Shown: positions 58,401-64,000 of the stretch, in pieces | How positions within the stretch are numbered: position 1 is the stretch's first letter | Layout: every line of letters starts with the position of its first letter | DNA from: Cololabis saira | Taxonomy: Eukaryota; Chordata; Actinopteri; Beloniformes; Belonidae | Length of the DNA: 64,000 nucleotides | Direction of reading: 5' to 3' | Assembly: GCF_033807715.1 (NCBI RefSeq) | Contig: NC_084597.1 | Coordinates: forward strand, 9,672,843-9,736,842 | The notes under the pieces: generated by a model | What the model saw: only the letters and a program-made list of their open reading frames with translations | Databases searched by the model: none | What the model was told of the DNA's origin: nothing | Program-made: the position numbers and the translations under genes

Positions 58401-60576
58401 CAAATCGATTTTTAGGAATTAATATGAGAATCGATTTAGAATCAGAAAATCGATTATTTTTTTTATTTTTTTCCCCCAACACAGGCCTACTGATAATTAT
58501 GTTCCTCTGAATAGGAATATTTTAATAATCTAAGAAAAACGTTTTTATTGTACCAAGACAGTTCTCAGAAAATAAATCTTAAAAGCTGTTGATGTTGTGA
58601 ACTTGGTCTAAATGGGTTCAGATCTTATAATGAAATTGCTGCAAGTAAATCTGGGTCTGTGAAGTATATTTTGTATGTCAAACGTATAGAAGGATTTGGT
58701 TTTGTTGTTTGATCATTAATAAAAACTCTTTACTCTCCAGGCCAGTGAGATGCCAAAGCTAACTGAGCAACTGGCTGCGCCGCTCAGACAAATGCAGGTG
58801 AGTCCAATGAAGCACCAGCTGTTCAGTAGTTTGTTTTTAATGATGCTGGAAACATGAACTCTGCTGCTGCTGCTGTTGCATTCAGGAGTGTGCGAAGCGT
58901 ATTGCTAAAGTATCTACAGACGCCAAGCTGGAGTTGGACGAGGAGATGTACCTAAACCAGTTCAAACCTCACCTGATGGATGTGGTTTTCGCCTGGGCCA
59001 ACGGGGCCACCTTTGCACAGATCTGCAAGATGACGGATGTCTTTGAAGGTTTGTTATTGATGCTAATAATCAACAGACATTTATAACCTGTGTGGTTATT
59101 TTTCTTGGAACATTCTCAACCATCGGTGTCATTTATTACAACCAGAGTATGATCACTTTTTTCCAACACTTCAAGGGTGCAGCAGCCTTGAGTTCATTTC
59201 AGTGTTTCTTCACTGTTTTATTTTCTGCCGCCAGTTGGAGACTGGTGGTGATTTGGTTTGATTATGTAAAGTTTAGTTGCCACTAGGGCTGGGCGATATA
59301 TCGAGATTTTAATATATATCAATATATTTTCAAACGCGATATGGTACGAGACAATATCGTTTATATCGATTTTACATTTTTTTTTTTTTTTTTTAAATGA
59401 TTTTGATATAGCTTATTTTGTGACAAATTGACTTGAATGTTTTATTTGAGATTTGCACAAATTTACAATACAATTTAATACAACATTTTTGTATTAAAAC
59501 TGACTGTTTTTTTTTAAGGGTTTGCCTCAGAAAAAAATGAAGCTAACAGAGATGCTATGCTATAATGCTTTGGGGGAAACCCCAATTATGGCACAGAAAA
59601 AATATCGATATATATCGAGTATCGCCATTCAGCTGGAAAATATCGAGATATGACTTTTGGTCCATATCGCCCAGCCCTAGTTGCCACCTATCATGTTCTA
59701 AATAGTTTCTATCAACACTGACCTCATCTATTTAATGTAAAAACAAGGAAATGCATTATTGAGAAATGTTAGGTGCTGTTTAAGGTTGTGTTAATTTCAT
59801 CAACCTTTCTGTTGTGCTAACTTGACTTGTAAATGACCCCGTCTTGTGTAGGAAGCATCATCCGCTGCTTTCGGCGTCTGGAGGAATTGCTGCGACAAAT
59901 GTGTTCTGCAGCCAAAGCCATCGGCAACACTGAACTGGAGAACAAGTTTGCAGAAGGTAAGAAGCACATAGTTGGAACTGGCATGAAAAAGTACAATTTT
60001 TATTTTTTTCTAAGGTTAAATGTAATGTTTTCAGTAAAAAGGATAACTAAATATATAAAGTGCACATATATAATCACCAGCCACTTTACTGGCTACATAT
60101 GCACTTTATAAACTGAGTGATTTGTGCAAATTATATATAAAATATAATTTTAATTAAAAAATGTAGGTTTAAACATAAGCAGTTTTCACAAATATAAACT
60201 TCAGAGTAAAATAGATTACATTACTTTGGCTATGTGCACTTTAAAGATGAACTTACATGTTATTTGAAGCTTGATAGTGTTTAATCATGGAGTACAAAAA
60301 AAAACTTCTTCAAGGTGATGCATCAATACCCAAACATGCAAAAATAAATTAAGTCAGATTTGAGCATTTTAACTTAGAAGCCTGAAATGCAGGTAATCAT
60401 AACTGTTTTTCACCAATTCAGTCTGCTAAAACTAACATAGTTTGGAAATTAACTTCTCATGTGATACAGTAACAGCAAGATATGGATCTTTTACTAATTC
60501 TCTTGTTACATTTGTCTCTGCAGGAATCACGAAGATAAAGAGAGACATTGTCTTTGCTGCCAGTCTATATTTATAG
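34263..60576 (+). CDS. mtrex: MTREX (Mtr4/SKIV2L2), exosome RNA helicase, complete 27-exon coding region
   Basis: Encodes the nuclear DExH-box 3'-to-5' RNA helicase that unwinds RNA and passes it to the RNA exosome as part of TRAMP, NEXT and PAXT complexes. I joined 27 exons by GT/AG sites and by matching the known vertebrate protein. They total 3102 nt, so 1033 residues, against 1042 in human, and every splice phase is consistent. Order: short variable N-terminus (1-76), FIPQV arch-anchoring region, RecA1 with AHTSAGKT (147-154) and DEIH (238-241), SAT (269-271), RecA2 with [10 protein letters not shown] (511-520), winged helix, KOW/arch insertion (about 600-760), and the C-terminal DSHCT helical bundle ending ASLYL. 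The start ATG is followed by MADAFGD, as in vertebrates. The residues seen at all helicase motifs are intact. Introns are loaded with MITEs. The gene converges with PLPP1. Exon coordinates are given in the block entries. Confidence 0.97.
34733..35443 (+). mobile_element. hAT-type MITE, CAGAGGTGTCAA family (MTREX intron 1)
   Basis: Ends CAGAGGTGTCAA and TTGACACCTCTG with the perfect 8-bp duplication GTTTTAGG (34725-34732 and 35444-35451). The interior is rich in AAGTATAAAAGTA-type repeats. A second copy in reverse orientation enters the right edge of the window at 63366. Confidence 0.92.
35690..35848 (+). mobile_element. LINE (L2/CR1-group) 3' tail
   Basis: GGGGAGTTTTTCCCCTGCC, GTTCTGGGTCTCTGGAAAG and CTATATAGATAAAACTGA follow the usual order of a common fish LINE 3' end. 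Only the tail is present. Flanking 35452-35689 and 35849-36417 show no gene. Confidence 0.65.
36418..37305. repeat. Direct duplication of about 137 bp flanking a MITE (MTREX intron 1)
   Basis: The block from GTTTCAGTGGTGTCTCCG to GTTATAATATAGT occurs at 36418-36555 and again at 37166-37305, with only the MITE 36556-37165 between. The second copy lacks a few bases (TCCCAC). Octamers beside the MITE (GTACCCCC and GTTTCAGT) do not match, unlike those of its sister copies. This suggests that the MITE and block were tandemly duplicated and one MITE was lost. Confidence 0.8.
36556..37165 (-). mobile_element. hAT-type MITE, TAGGGCTGGGCGATAT family (MTREX intron 1)
   Basis: Ends TAGGGCTGGGCGATAT and ATATCGCCCAGCCCTA. 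Near-identical to 41877-42507 and 49485-50105 in opposite orientation. No transposase. Confidence 0.9.
39124..40019. mobile_element. Harbinger-type element with Myb-like ORF (MTREX intron 5)
   Basis: Perfect terminal repeats GGGCCTGATTTACTAA / TTAGTAAATCAGGCCC with the 3-bp duplication ATA (39121-39123 and 40020-40022). The transposase is missing but the companion Myb-like protein frame is kept on the minus strand. Internal repeats of GCACACGCAA-type sequence occur near the ends. Confidence 0.85.
39511..39873 (-). CDS. Myb/SANT-like DNA-binding protein of a Harbinger element
   Basis: A 120-codon frame. From an internal methionine it reads [19 protein letters not shown] and continues with [14 protein letters not shown] and [19 protein letters not shown]. 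The spacing of hydrophobic residues and the terminal [12 protein letters not shown] match the Myb_DNA-bind_5/NAIF1-like trihelix domain. Active Harbinger elements encode this as a second protein that brings the transposase to the nucleus and to the element ends. The first 23 codons before that methionine look non-homologous, so the true start is probably internal (about 39804). It lies antisense within MTREX intron 5. The C-terminal half of the usual protein appears to be missing. No sign of host use. Confidence 0.6.
   Translation of the reverse strand: MRCCVSYGLRHGESGWKQDSCRRKMEFDELELEILVEEANKHIHELQQRNLNITKRNAIWEKTCDRINAVGKTKRTADEVKRRWQDIRRRTKEKVAFNKTCATIFKIAYSRIKTLSLRIL
41877..42507 (+). 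mobile_element. hAT-type MITE, TAGGGCTGGGCGATAT family (MTREX intron 11)
   Basis: Perfect 8-bp duplication GATCATCC (41869-41876 and 42508-42515). Complete copy. Confidence 0.95.
42516..44510 (+). other. MTREX intron 11, no feature recognised
   Basis: Two kilobases of AT-rich intron. A 127-codon minus-strand frame (43202-43585) has no recognisable domain and no repeat or splice support. Confidence 0.6.
44511..45000 (+). mobile_element. MITE, TAGGGCTGGGTATCGATTC family, right end lost (MTREX intron 11)
   Basis: Begins TAGGGCTGGGTATCGATTC and ends in the typical AGAATCGATTTAGAATCGG region, but the terminal CAGCCCTA is not found and no target duplication can be assigned. A sister copy with both ends is at 58121-58489. 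The following 45001-45778 has no recognised feature. Confidence 0.75.
45779..46345 (+). mobile_element. hAT-type MITE, TAGGGCTGGGCGATAT family, 3'-truncated (MTREX intron 11)
   Basis: The left end is mutated (TAGGGATGGCGATATGG) and the copy stops after CCATATCGCGTTTG, lacking about 60 bp and the right terminus. It includes a short (TA)n tract at about 46272-46293. Confidence 0.85.
47383..47880. mobile_element. Mariner-like MITE, CCGTATTTTCTGGACTATA family (MTREX intron 13)
   Basis: Ends CCGTATTTTCTGGACTATAA and TTATAGTCCAGAAAATATGG, with TA on both sides (47381-47382, 47881-47882), the target duplication of Tc1/mariner-type elements. A sister copy fills the last PLPP1 intron (61932-62955). 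Confidence 0.9.
49485..50105 (+). mobile_element. hAT-type MITE, TAGGGCTGGGCGATAT family (MTREX intron 15)
   Basis: Perfect 8-bp duplication ACATCAAC (49477-49484 and 50106-50113). The right end is 110 bp from the start of exon 16. Confidence 0.95.
50223..52109 (+). other. mtrex: MTREX exons 16-21: winged helix and arch/KOW domain
   Basis: Exons 50223-50373, 50479-50651, 50737-50805, 50883-51008, 51719-51829 and 51921-52109. The winged-helix segment ([19 protein letters not shown]) is followed by the stalk and the KOW fold ([21 protein letters not shown], then the strand [13 protein letters not shown]). In Mtr4 proteins the arch binds RNA and the adaptor proteins NVL, NRDE2 and ZCCHC8. The region is close to the human sequence throughout, with most differences in the short linker around ATTESEP. 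Confidence 0.96.
51093..51695 (+). mobile_element. hAT-type MITE, TAGGGCTGTTCGATTTTG family (MTREX intron 19)
   Basis: Perfect 8-bp duplication ATTGTGGT (51085-51092 and 51696-51703). It occupies most of the 710-bp intron and ends 23 bp before exon 20, so the exon-20 polypyrimidine tract lies just outside the right duplication. Confidence 0.95.
52352..52767 (+). mobile_element. hAT-type MITE, TAGGGCTGGGCAATTTTGG family (MTREX intron 21)
   Basis: Flanks GATCAAGT (52344-52351) and GATCAAAT (52768-52775) match at 7 of 8 bases. It contains a poly-T tract of nearly 40 bases (52389-52427). Confidence 0.9.
52776..54010 (+). other. MTREX intron 21, no feature recognised
   Basis: AT-rich intron sequence without a supported exon, RNA gene or repeat terminus. 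Confidence 0.6.
54015..54700. mobile_element. DNA-transposon remnant with SANT/MADF-like ORF (MTREX intron 21)
   Basis: Blocks of GGGTTATTGC-AATATT beside TTTACATG occur near both ends (about 54024-54065 and 54620-54662) in the same orientation, and related TTTACATG/TTTAAAA units recur internally. The ends were not resolved. It carries the short reading frame described at 54136-54402. Confidence 0.5.
54136..54402 (-). CDS. SANT/Myb-like domain ORF of transposon origin
   Basis: An 88-codon frame starting [20 protein letters not shown] and continuing with [18 protein letters not shown] and IYKKVSEKL. The FWS-EE---FI...DGRK-RN--I--KVSEKL pattern is the start of a Myb/SANT-like (trihelix) DNA-binding domain as encoded by PIF/Harbinger-type elements and some domesticated fish proteins. 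The frame diverges after [14 protein letters not shown], so the last helix is incomplete. It lies antisense in MTREX intron 21 and has no visible exon partners. Probably a transposon relic. Confidence 0.5.
   Translation of the reverse strand: MEKHKTTPHFWSEEETNHFINVMKDMNILAFVDGRKYRNSEIYKKVSEKLPEAAFVLNLDTGRRSGNDANCVITFSAHRWFDPDIPND
54838..55002 (+). mobile_element. Rex3/RTE-type LINE 3' tail
   Basis: CTGGCTGGGCTAGGAACGCC, GAGCAGCTGAAGGAGGTAGC, GAGAGTGAGGTCTGGGCTTC and AGAAATGGACGGATGGATG follow the end of the Rex3/Expander ORF and its GGATG tail in order. Only about 165 bp are present. Confidence 0.75.
55597..55748 (-). mobile_element. tRNA-derived SINE, minus strand (MTREX intron 22)
   Basis: In reverse complement: a head with GGTTCAAGTCCCGG (pol III B-box-like), TTTCCC-CTCTCTCC, then AATAAAAGCCACTAGTGCC. 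It shares its 3' part with 56784-56987. Confidence 0.7.
55945..56743. mobile_element. hAT-type MITE, CAGGGGTGTCAAA family (MTREX intron 22)
   Basis: Ends CAGGGGTGTCAAA and TTTGACACCCCTG, perfect 8-bp duplication GTGTAGGT (55937-55944 and 56744-56751). The terminal segment GCGGCCTGCGAG...GGCCCGCC near the right end is typical of vertebrate hAT elements. No transposase frame. Confidence 0.92.
56784..56987 (+). mobile_element. tRNA-derived SINE (MTREX intron 22)
   Basis: A-box-like GTGGTGCAGTGG (56801-56812) and B-box-like GGTCCGAGTCC (56862-56872) with tRNA-like spacing, a tail with CATGTCGTCCCCATTCTCCC and AATAAAGGCCACTAGAGC, then an A-rich end. Confidence 0.8.
57333..58112 (+). other. MTREX intron 23, no feature recognised
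   Basis: Intron sequence without recognisable repeat ends or exons. Short frames here have no domain. Confidence 0.6.
58121..58489 (+). mobile_element. hAT-type MITE, TAGAGCTGGGTATCGATTC family (MTREX intron 23)
   Basis: Flanks CTGATCAT (58113-58120) and CTGATAAT (58490-58497) match at 7 of 8. Sister of 44511-45000. Confidence 0.85.
59284..59679 (-). mobile_element. hAT-type MITE, TAGGGCTGGGCGATAT family, internally deleted (MTREX intron 25)
   Basis: Perfect 8-bp duplication GTTGCCAC (59276-59283 and 59680-59687). Only 396 bp against about 620 in full copies, with the middle lost. Confidence 0.95.
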
Positions 60577-60617
60577 ACCGTCATGAGCTGCAACCACCCC
60601 CCATGTTTGAGTGACTT

Positions 60618-60785
60618 TCAATGGGAACACTTTGTTCTTTTTCTTTTTTTTTATTGAATATATTTAGCCTTCTCGTGTATTGTCTTAGTCATATGTTGAA
60701 CATTTCAATGGGGACACTTTAAAAAAAAAAATTGAATATATTAACCCTTCTCACTGCATCGTTTTAGTCATATGTTCAACAATCA
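60618..60785. repeat. Imperfect tandem duplication in the MTREX 3' flank
   Basis: TTTCAATGGGAACACTTT...TTGAATATATT...TTAGTCATATGTTGAAC is repeated with changes directly downstream as TTTCAATGGGGACACTTT...TTAGTCATATGTTCAAC. Confidence 0.8.
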
Positions 60786-60881
60786 TGCTTTTAATTTAGA
60801 TTTTATTTCCGTGGGCAATCGATGCATAATAGTACAGTAAATACTTGCTCCATACGTGTTCATGGTCATAAGTAAAATGGC

Positions 60882-60887
60882 TTTATT
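60882..60887 (-). terminator. Candidate PLPP1 polyadenylation signal
   Basis: AATAAA on the minus strand, 868 nt past the PLPP1 stop. A second AATAAA lies at 60802-60807. Either could serve. Confidence 0.4.
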
Positions 60888-61754
60888 TTTCCTCAACAAC
60901 ATTTGTACATATTTACTGTTATTTTTCAATACAAGTCTGTATGATCACTTGTTAAAATACAGATTATACAAAAGCATATTGTCTATTTACTTGTTTCCAC
61001 TAGATGCACAGGGAGCTGTGATAGCAGCTGCAGCAGTCAAGCAAAGGCAACACGGGACTCAGACTGTCGGTCTAGTCTTCAGGACTCCAACCAAACATCA
61101 TGTTGGAGAGTTGAAGAGTATGTCGGCAGCGACCTGGAGTCAGCAGTTCCAGATGTGCAGGCTGCTGCCCGCCTGATCTAGGATGAGTTTTATCCTCCAG
61201 CATACTTGCTCCATGAGACACTTTCCTGTTTCAACCAGCCCTGAGGCGGCAACGTTTAAAAGACTCACTTCTGGATGCTGGAGATGCAAAGCTCATCCTA
61301 GATCAGGTTCTCCAGGTCAGGAAAAGCACAGAGCAGGGTTACATTCACAGGTTTCCAACTCCCCCATCTTTCCCAGCAGTGGTCAGACCCTTTAGTATGT
61401 GCATGCAGGCAAGTCTTCTCACCGCCACAGTAGATCATGCTAAATGTTTCTTATACTATCCAAAATCTCTAGCCTCCATCTTTAAATTTTCTGTCAGTCA
61501 CTTCAGTGGGTTTGACAGGTCGTCACCATTTTCCACCGGCACATTTGGTGGATGAGACAGCAAAGTTACCTAGTCTGAAATCTGATTAGGCCATGTGCGG
61601 TTCAGTTCAGCTTGCTTAAAGTATAATCAGGTAGTTCGCGTTGGAAGTCCATGCAGGGTATCTGATGACAAATTTGCATGAGATGAAAGGCTTGAGAGCT
61701 GGGAATCCTGGGTGTGCGTTCGGACAGAGCGGAGCTCGCCACTATTCTCTTAGC

Positions 61755-61874
61755 TTAATTGGGACTCTCAAAGTGGTTTCCATTAGTGGGTGTTTCCTGC
61801 AGGGTCGTGTGAGGGATGTCTTCTTCTTTACGGGCTTCTTCACATGGCTTGAAAAAGTCTGATACAAAAAAGAC
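61755..61874 (-). CDS. plpp1: PLPP1, last coding exon (C-terminal tail)
   Basis: After the acceptor CTGCAG the exon encodes 39 residues and TAA: VFFVSDFFKPCEEARKEED, then HTTLQETPTNGNHFESPN. The human protein ends with the same pattern (VSDFFK, KEED-HTTL-ETPT-GNH). It contains the end of the sixth transmembrane helix and the cytoplasmic tail. Phase 0 on both sides agrees with the upstream exon at 62984-63160. The intron between them is 1109 bp and nearly all MITE. The stop codon is at 61755-61757. Confidence 0.93.
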   Translation of the reverse strand, partial: VFFVSDFFKPCEEARKEEDIPHTTLQETPTNGNHFESPN

Positions 61875-61931
61875 CTGCAGAACACAGACATTTGAGAAAT
61901 AAATACCCCTGGGTTATTGATATTTAAACTA

Positions 61932-62955
61932 CCGTATTTTCTGGACTATTATGCGCCACTTTTTTCATAGGTTTTCAACCATGCAGCTTATACAAAGGTG
62001 CGGCTATTCTGTGGATTTTTCTTCCACCGCTCGGGGCGCTCTAACTGGAATTAGAATCAAAACTAAGACAAAATAAATGCAAAGAAGAATACGCTACTTC
62101 TTCTTTAGCAGATAGAAGTACCGTATTGGCCCGAATATAAGACGGTGTTTTTTGCATTGAAATAAGACTGAAAAAGTGGGGGTCGTCTTATATTCGGGGT
62201 ATAGACGTTATACCCATTCACAACACTAGATGGCGCCAGATATCTTAAAGTGAATGCTGAACTAAACTCCCCAGGCCAAAGCGAACTGTCACGAAGAAGA
62301 AAAGTAAAAATAGCACTAAGAAAGAAAAGAGAAGAAAATAACAGAAGAGATAACAGAAGATGGAGAAACGAGAAAAGTGGGTGGAAGATTGGCAGGTTAA
62401 CCGGCAGCTGAGGAGAAGTTATGATGCAAACTTCAAGATAATGATTTGAATGAGGCAAAATAACATGCTTTTTCTCGAATATATTGTTATAATCATTTGT
62501 TTCAGATGTACTGTAATTATTTTCTGTATGAAAATCGAATTTGGTGTTCAAAAAGTATTTTTTCAAACTTGAGTCATGAAAAAGAGGGGGTCGTCTTATA
62601 ATCAGGGTCGTCTTATATTCGGGCCAATACGGTAGGTAGAAGCAGATTTCAAACAGATAAATGGATAAATGAATACCGTTATTTTCTCTTGGTTCTGTCC
62701 CGTTTTAATCAGCAAAGTTGCTGCCGTGTTAAAAGACACTGTTAGGGAAGGTACAAACATGTACATCATTTACAGTTAAAAAATCCTTCTGTACATGTAG
62801 TAAATATCTAACAACATAAACATCTGGGGCTTGTATATCTTTTTTTTTTTAAATAGAGCGGATGCGGCTTGTATGCAGGTGCGGCTTGTATATCTTTTTT
62901 TTAATAATTATTTAAAAAAATAGAGCGGATGCGGCTTATAGTCCAGAAAATACGG
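61932..62955. mobile_element. Mariner-like MITE, CCGTATTTTCTGGACTAT family, filling PLPP1 last intron
   Basis: Ends CCGTATTTTCTGGACTAT / TAGTCCAGAAAATACGG with TA on each side (61930-61931, 62956-62957). Interrupted by a second MITE at 62121-62632; without it this copy is about 510 bp, like 47383-47880. Its right edge is 28 bp from the splice donor of PLPP1 exon 62984-63160. Confidence 0.92.
62121..62632. mobile_element. Nested mariner-like MITE, CCGTATTGGCCCGAATATAA family
   Basis: Ends CCGTATTGGCCCGAATATAA / TTATATTCGGGCCAATACGG with TA duplications (62119-62120, 62633-62634). Inserted within the MITE 61932-62955. GTCGTCTTATA motifs are repeated near both ends. Confidence 0.92.
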
Positions 62956-62983
62956 TAGTCAGCAGCAGGTTGACAGCACTCAC

Positions 62984-63160
62984 CACTAGCAGAGCCATCA
63001 GCGCTCCCTGCAGGAGTCCGGTCAGCACGTCGCTCCAGTGATGTTTGTAATCGGACACCCTCGACAGACCCGTGTACACTGAGGCGGCGACCAGGAAAAA
63101 CTGAAGGGTTGGCCTCAGCAGCCGAGCCCACTGCATCTGGAGGCGAGCCTGCAGGTAGAG
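62984..63160 (-). CDS. plpp1: PLPP1 (phosphatidate phosphatase/LPP1), penultimate coding exon
   Basis: A 177-nt exon in phase 0 on both sides, bounded by acceptor TCCCAG (63161-63166) and donor GTGAGT (62978-62983). It encodes [20 protein letters not shown] followed by [24 protein letters not shown] and [27 protein letters not shown] is the C3 motif (SR-x5-H-x3-D) of the PAP2 phosphatase superfamily, containing the catalytic nucleophile-assisting His and Asp. The flanking hydrophobic stretches are transmembrane helices 5 and 6. The enzyme dephosphorylates extracellular and lumenal lipid phosphates such as lysophosphatidate and sphingosine-1-phosphate. The remaining exons lie beyond the right edge of the window. 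Confidence 0.95.
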
Positions 63161-63365
63161 CTGGGACACGCAAGCAGATCAGCTGTCAGGGCTGGAAAAG
63201 CTGCACGTGACTCAAGCAACTCATTTCTCACTTCCAGTATGACGGCAGAAATTAAACAGACTGATGGAAAATGTCAGATCAGCTCTGAAGCAGGATGATT
63301 TCTAGTTGGCTTTTGAGTTTTTAACTGAGCCATTAACCTGGTATGTTTGCGTTTTAAAAACTGGG

Positions 63366-64000
63366 CAGAGGTGTCAAGTAACGAAGTACAAATACTTTGT
63401 TACCTTACTTAAGTAGAAATTTTGGTTATCTATACTTCACTGGAGTAATTATTTTTCAGACGACTTTTTACATTTTCATGCAATTATCTGTACTTTTTAC
63501 TCCTTACATTTTAAAAACAGCCTCGTTACTCTATTTAATTTCGGCCTTTAAAAAAAACAAACTATCCAGTTAAATTGCTCCATCCGGATAGAGTGAATTT
63601 GGTTGTGGTTGTTTCAGATGTTCTTGTCCAGTTTTGTTCTTACATCCATTCCCTCAGATTCCTGCAACTAAACTTGGATGTACATTCCAATAAAGGTTAG
63701 GATAAATGATAACATGCCTCTGAAGTTTGACTTTTTGCACCATTACAATACTTATAGGCAACTAGTCATCATATCTCCTGCTCTCTGAAACACATGTTAA
63801 TGCTCAATAGTACACATATATGGTTCTTTAATATATTTGCATTATACTAAGATACATTCATTTTCAATGGCTTTTGTCCTTAATGGCTTTTTCCCCCCTT
63901 ACATTACTTTTACTTTTATACTTTAAGTAGTTTTGAAACCAGTACTTTTATACTTTTACTTGAGTAAAAAACTTGAGTTGATACTTCTACAGGAGTATTT
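63366..64000 (-). mobile_element. hAT-type MITE, CAGAGGTGTCAA family, cut by window edge (PLPP1 intron)
   Basis: Begins CAGAGGTGTCAAGTAACG and matches 34733-35443 in reverse orientation through to the last base of the window. Sequence 63161-63365 is PLPP1 intron with nothing recognised. Confidence 0.92.

Larger units (their letters stand above)
55396..60576 (+). other. mtrex: MTREX exons 22-27: DSHCT C-terminal helical bundle and stop
   Basis: Exons 55396-55559, 57227-57332, 58741-58797, 58886-59048, 59852-59956 and 60524-60576 (stop TAG 60574-60576). They encode [77 protein letters not shown] and the terminal [12 protein letters not shown]. In Mtr4/Ski2 helicases this bundle closes the RNA channel. 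Confidence 0.97.
60577..61754. other. Region between convergent MTREX and PLPP1 stops (both 3' UTRs)
   Basis: Contains the MTREX 3' UTR on the plus strand and the PLPP1 3' UTR on the minus strand. I find no AATAAA or ATTAAA on the plus strand within about 600 bp of the MTREX stop. On the minus strand AATAAA occurs at 60882-60887 and 60802-60807, so the PLPP1 3' UTR could run about 870-950 nt. A roughly 95-bp imperfect tandem duplication (TCAATGGG-ACACTTT...TCATATGTT-AAC) lies at 60618-60785. A 16-bp perfect inverted repeat lies at 61172-61187 and 61292-61307. Confidence 0.6.

Overview
The window is vertebrate, almost certainly ray-finned fish, genomic DNA. Its two cellular genes are an MTREX (SKIV2L2/Mtr4) orthologue and the 3' end of a PLPP1 (PPAP2A) orthologue lying tail to tail, which is the arrangement on human chromosome 5. 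The intervening repeats (L2 and L1 LINEs, a Rex3-type RTE tail, tRNA-derived SINEs, hAT, Harbinger and mariner-like MITEs, a class I endogenous retrovirus) are a typical teleost set. There are no bacterial-type operons, no CRISPR arrays and no recognisable tRNA or rRNA genes.

Bases 1 to about 33,813 hold no cellular gene I can recognise and are a nest of mobile elements. A hAT element (2356-6051) with an 8-bp target duplication contains an L2 LINE with a long reading frame, another terminal-inverted-repeat element, and a frameshifted transposase end. A retroviral-type element spans 6516-19509. Its two 395-bp LTRs read as identical, and it has a tRNA-Pro-like primer site and a polypurine tract, but its pol gene is broken into an RNase H piece and an integrase piece about 8 kb apart. 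Between them lie a Helitron-like repeat cluster (about 11070-13888) and a LINE fragment that was itself split by a 3.7-kb ISL2EU-like DNA transposon (14201-17895). A second ISL2EU-like copy lies in inverted orientation at 30046-33813. Both carry the same nested hAT MITEs, and both carry a DDE transposase remnant facing a YqaJ-nuclease-like remnant. Between these two copies are a CpG-rich TIR element (20218-21178), a 5'-truncated L1 with an intact ORF2 portion (22409-25837), an integrase-like fragment (26375-26836) and a 2.3-kb element with about 275-bp inverted arms (27684-29983).

Bases 34263-60576 hold the complete MTREX coding region: 27 exons, 3102 nt including the stop, 1033 residues, all splice phases consistent. 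MTREX is the DExH RNA helicase that feeds RNA to the nuclear exosome. Its introns carry many MITEs, several with perfect 8-bp target duplications, plus two short Myb/SANT-type reading frames of DNA-transposon origin.

Bases 61755-63160 (minus strand) hold the last two coding exons of PLPP1, a membrane lipid-phosphate phosphatase. The intron between them is more than 90 percent MITE, one MITE nested inside another. MTREX and PLPP1 are convergent, with 1.18 kb between stop codons.
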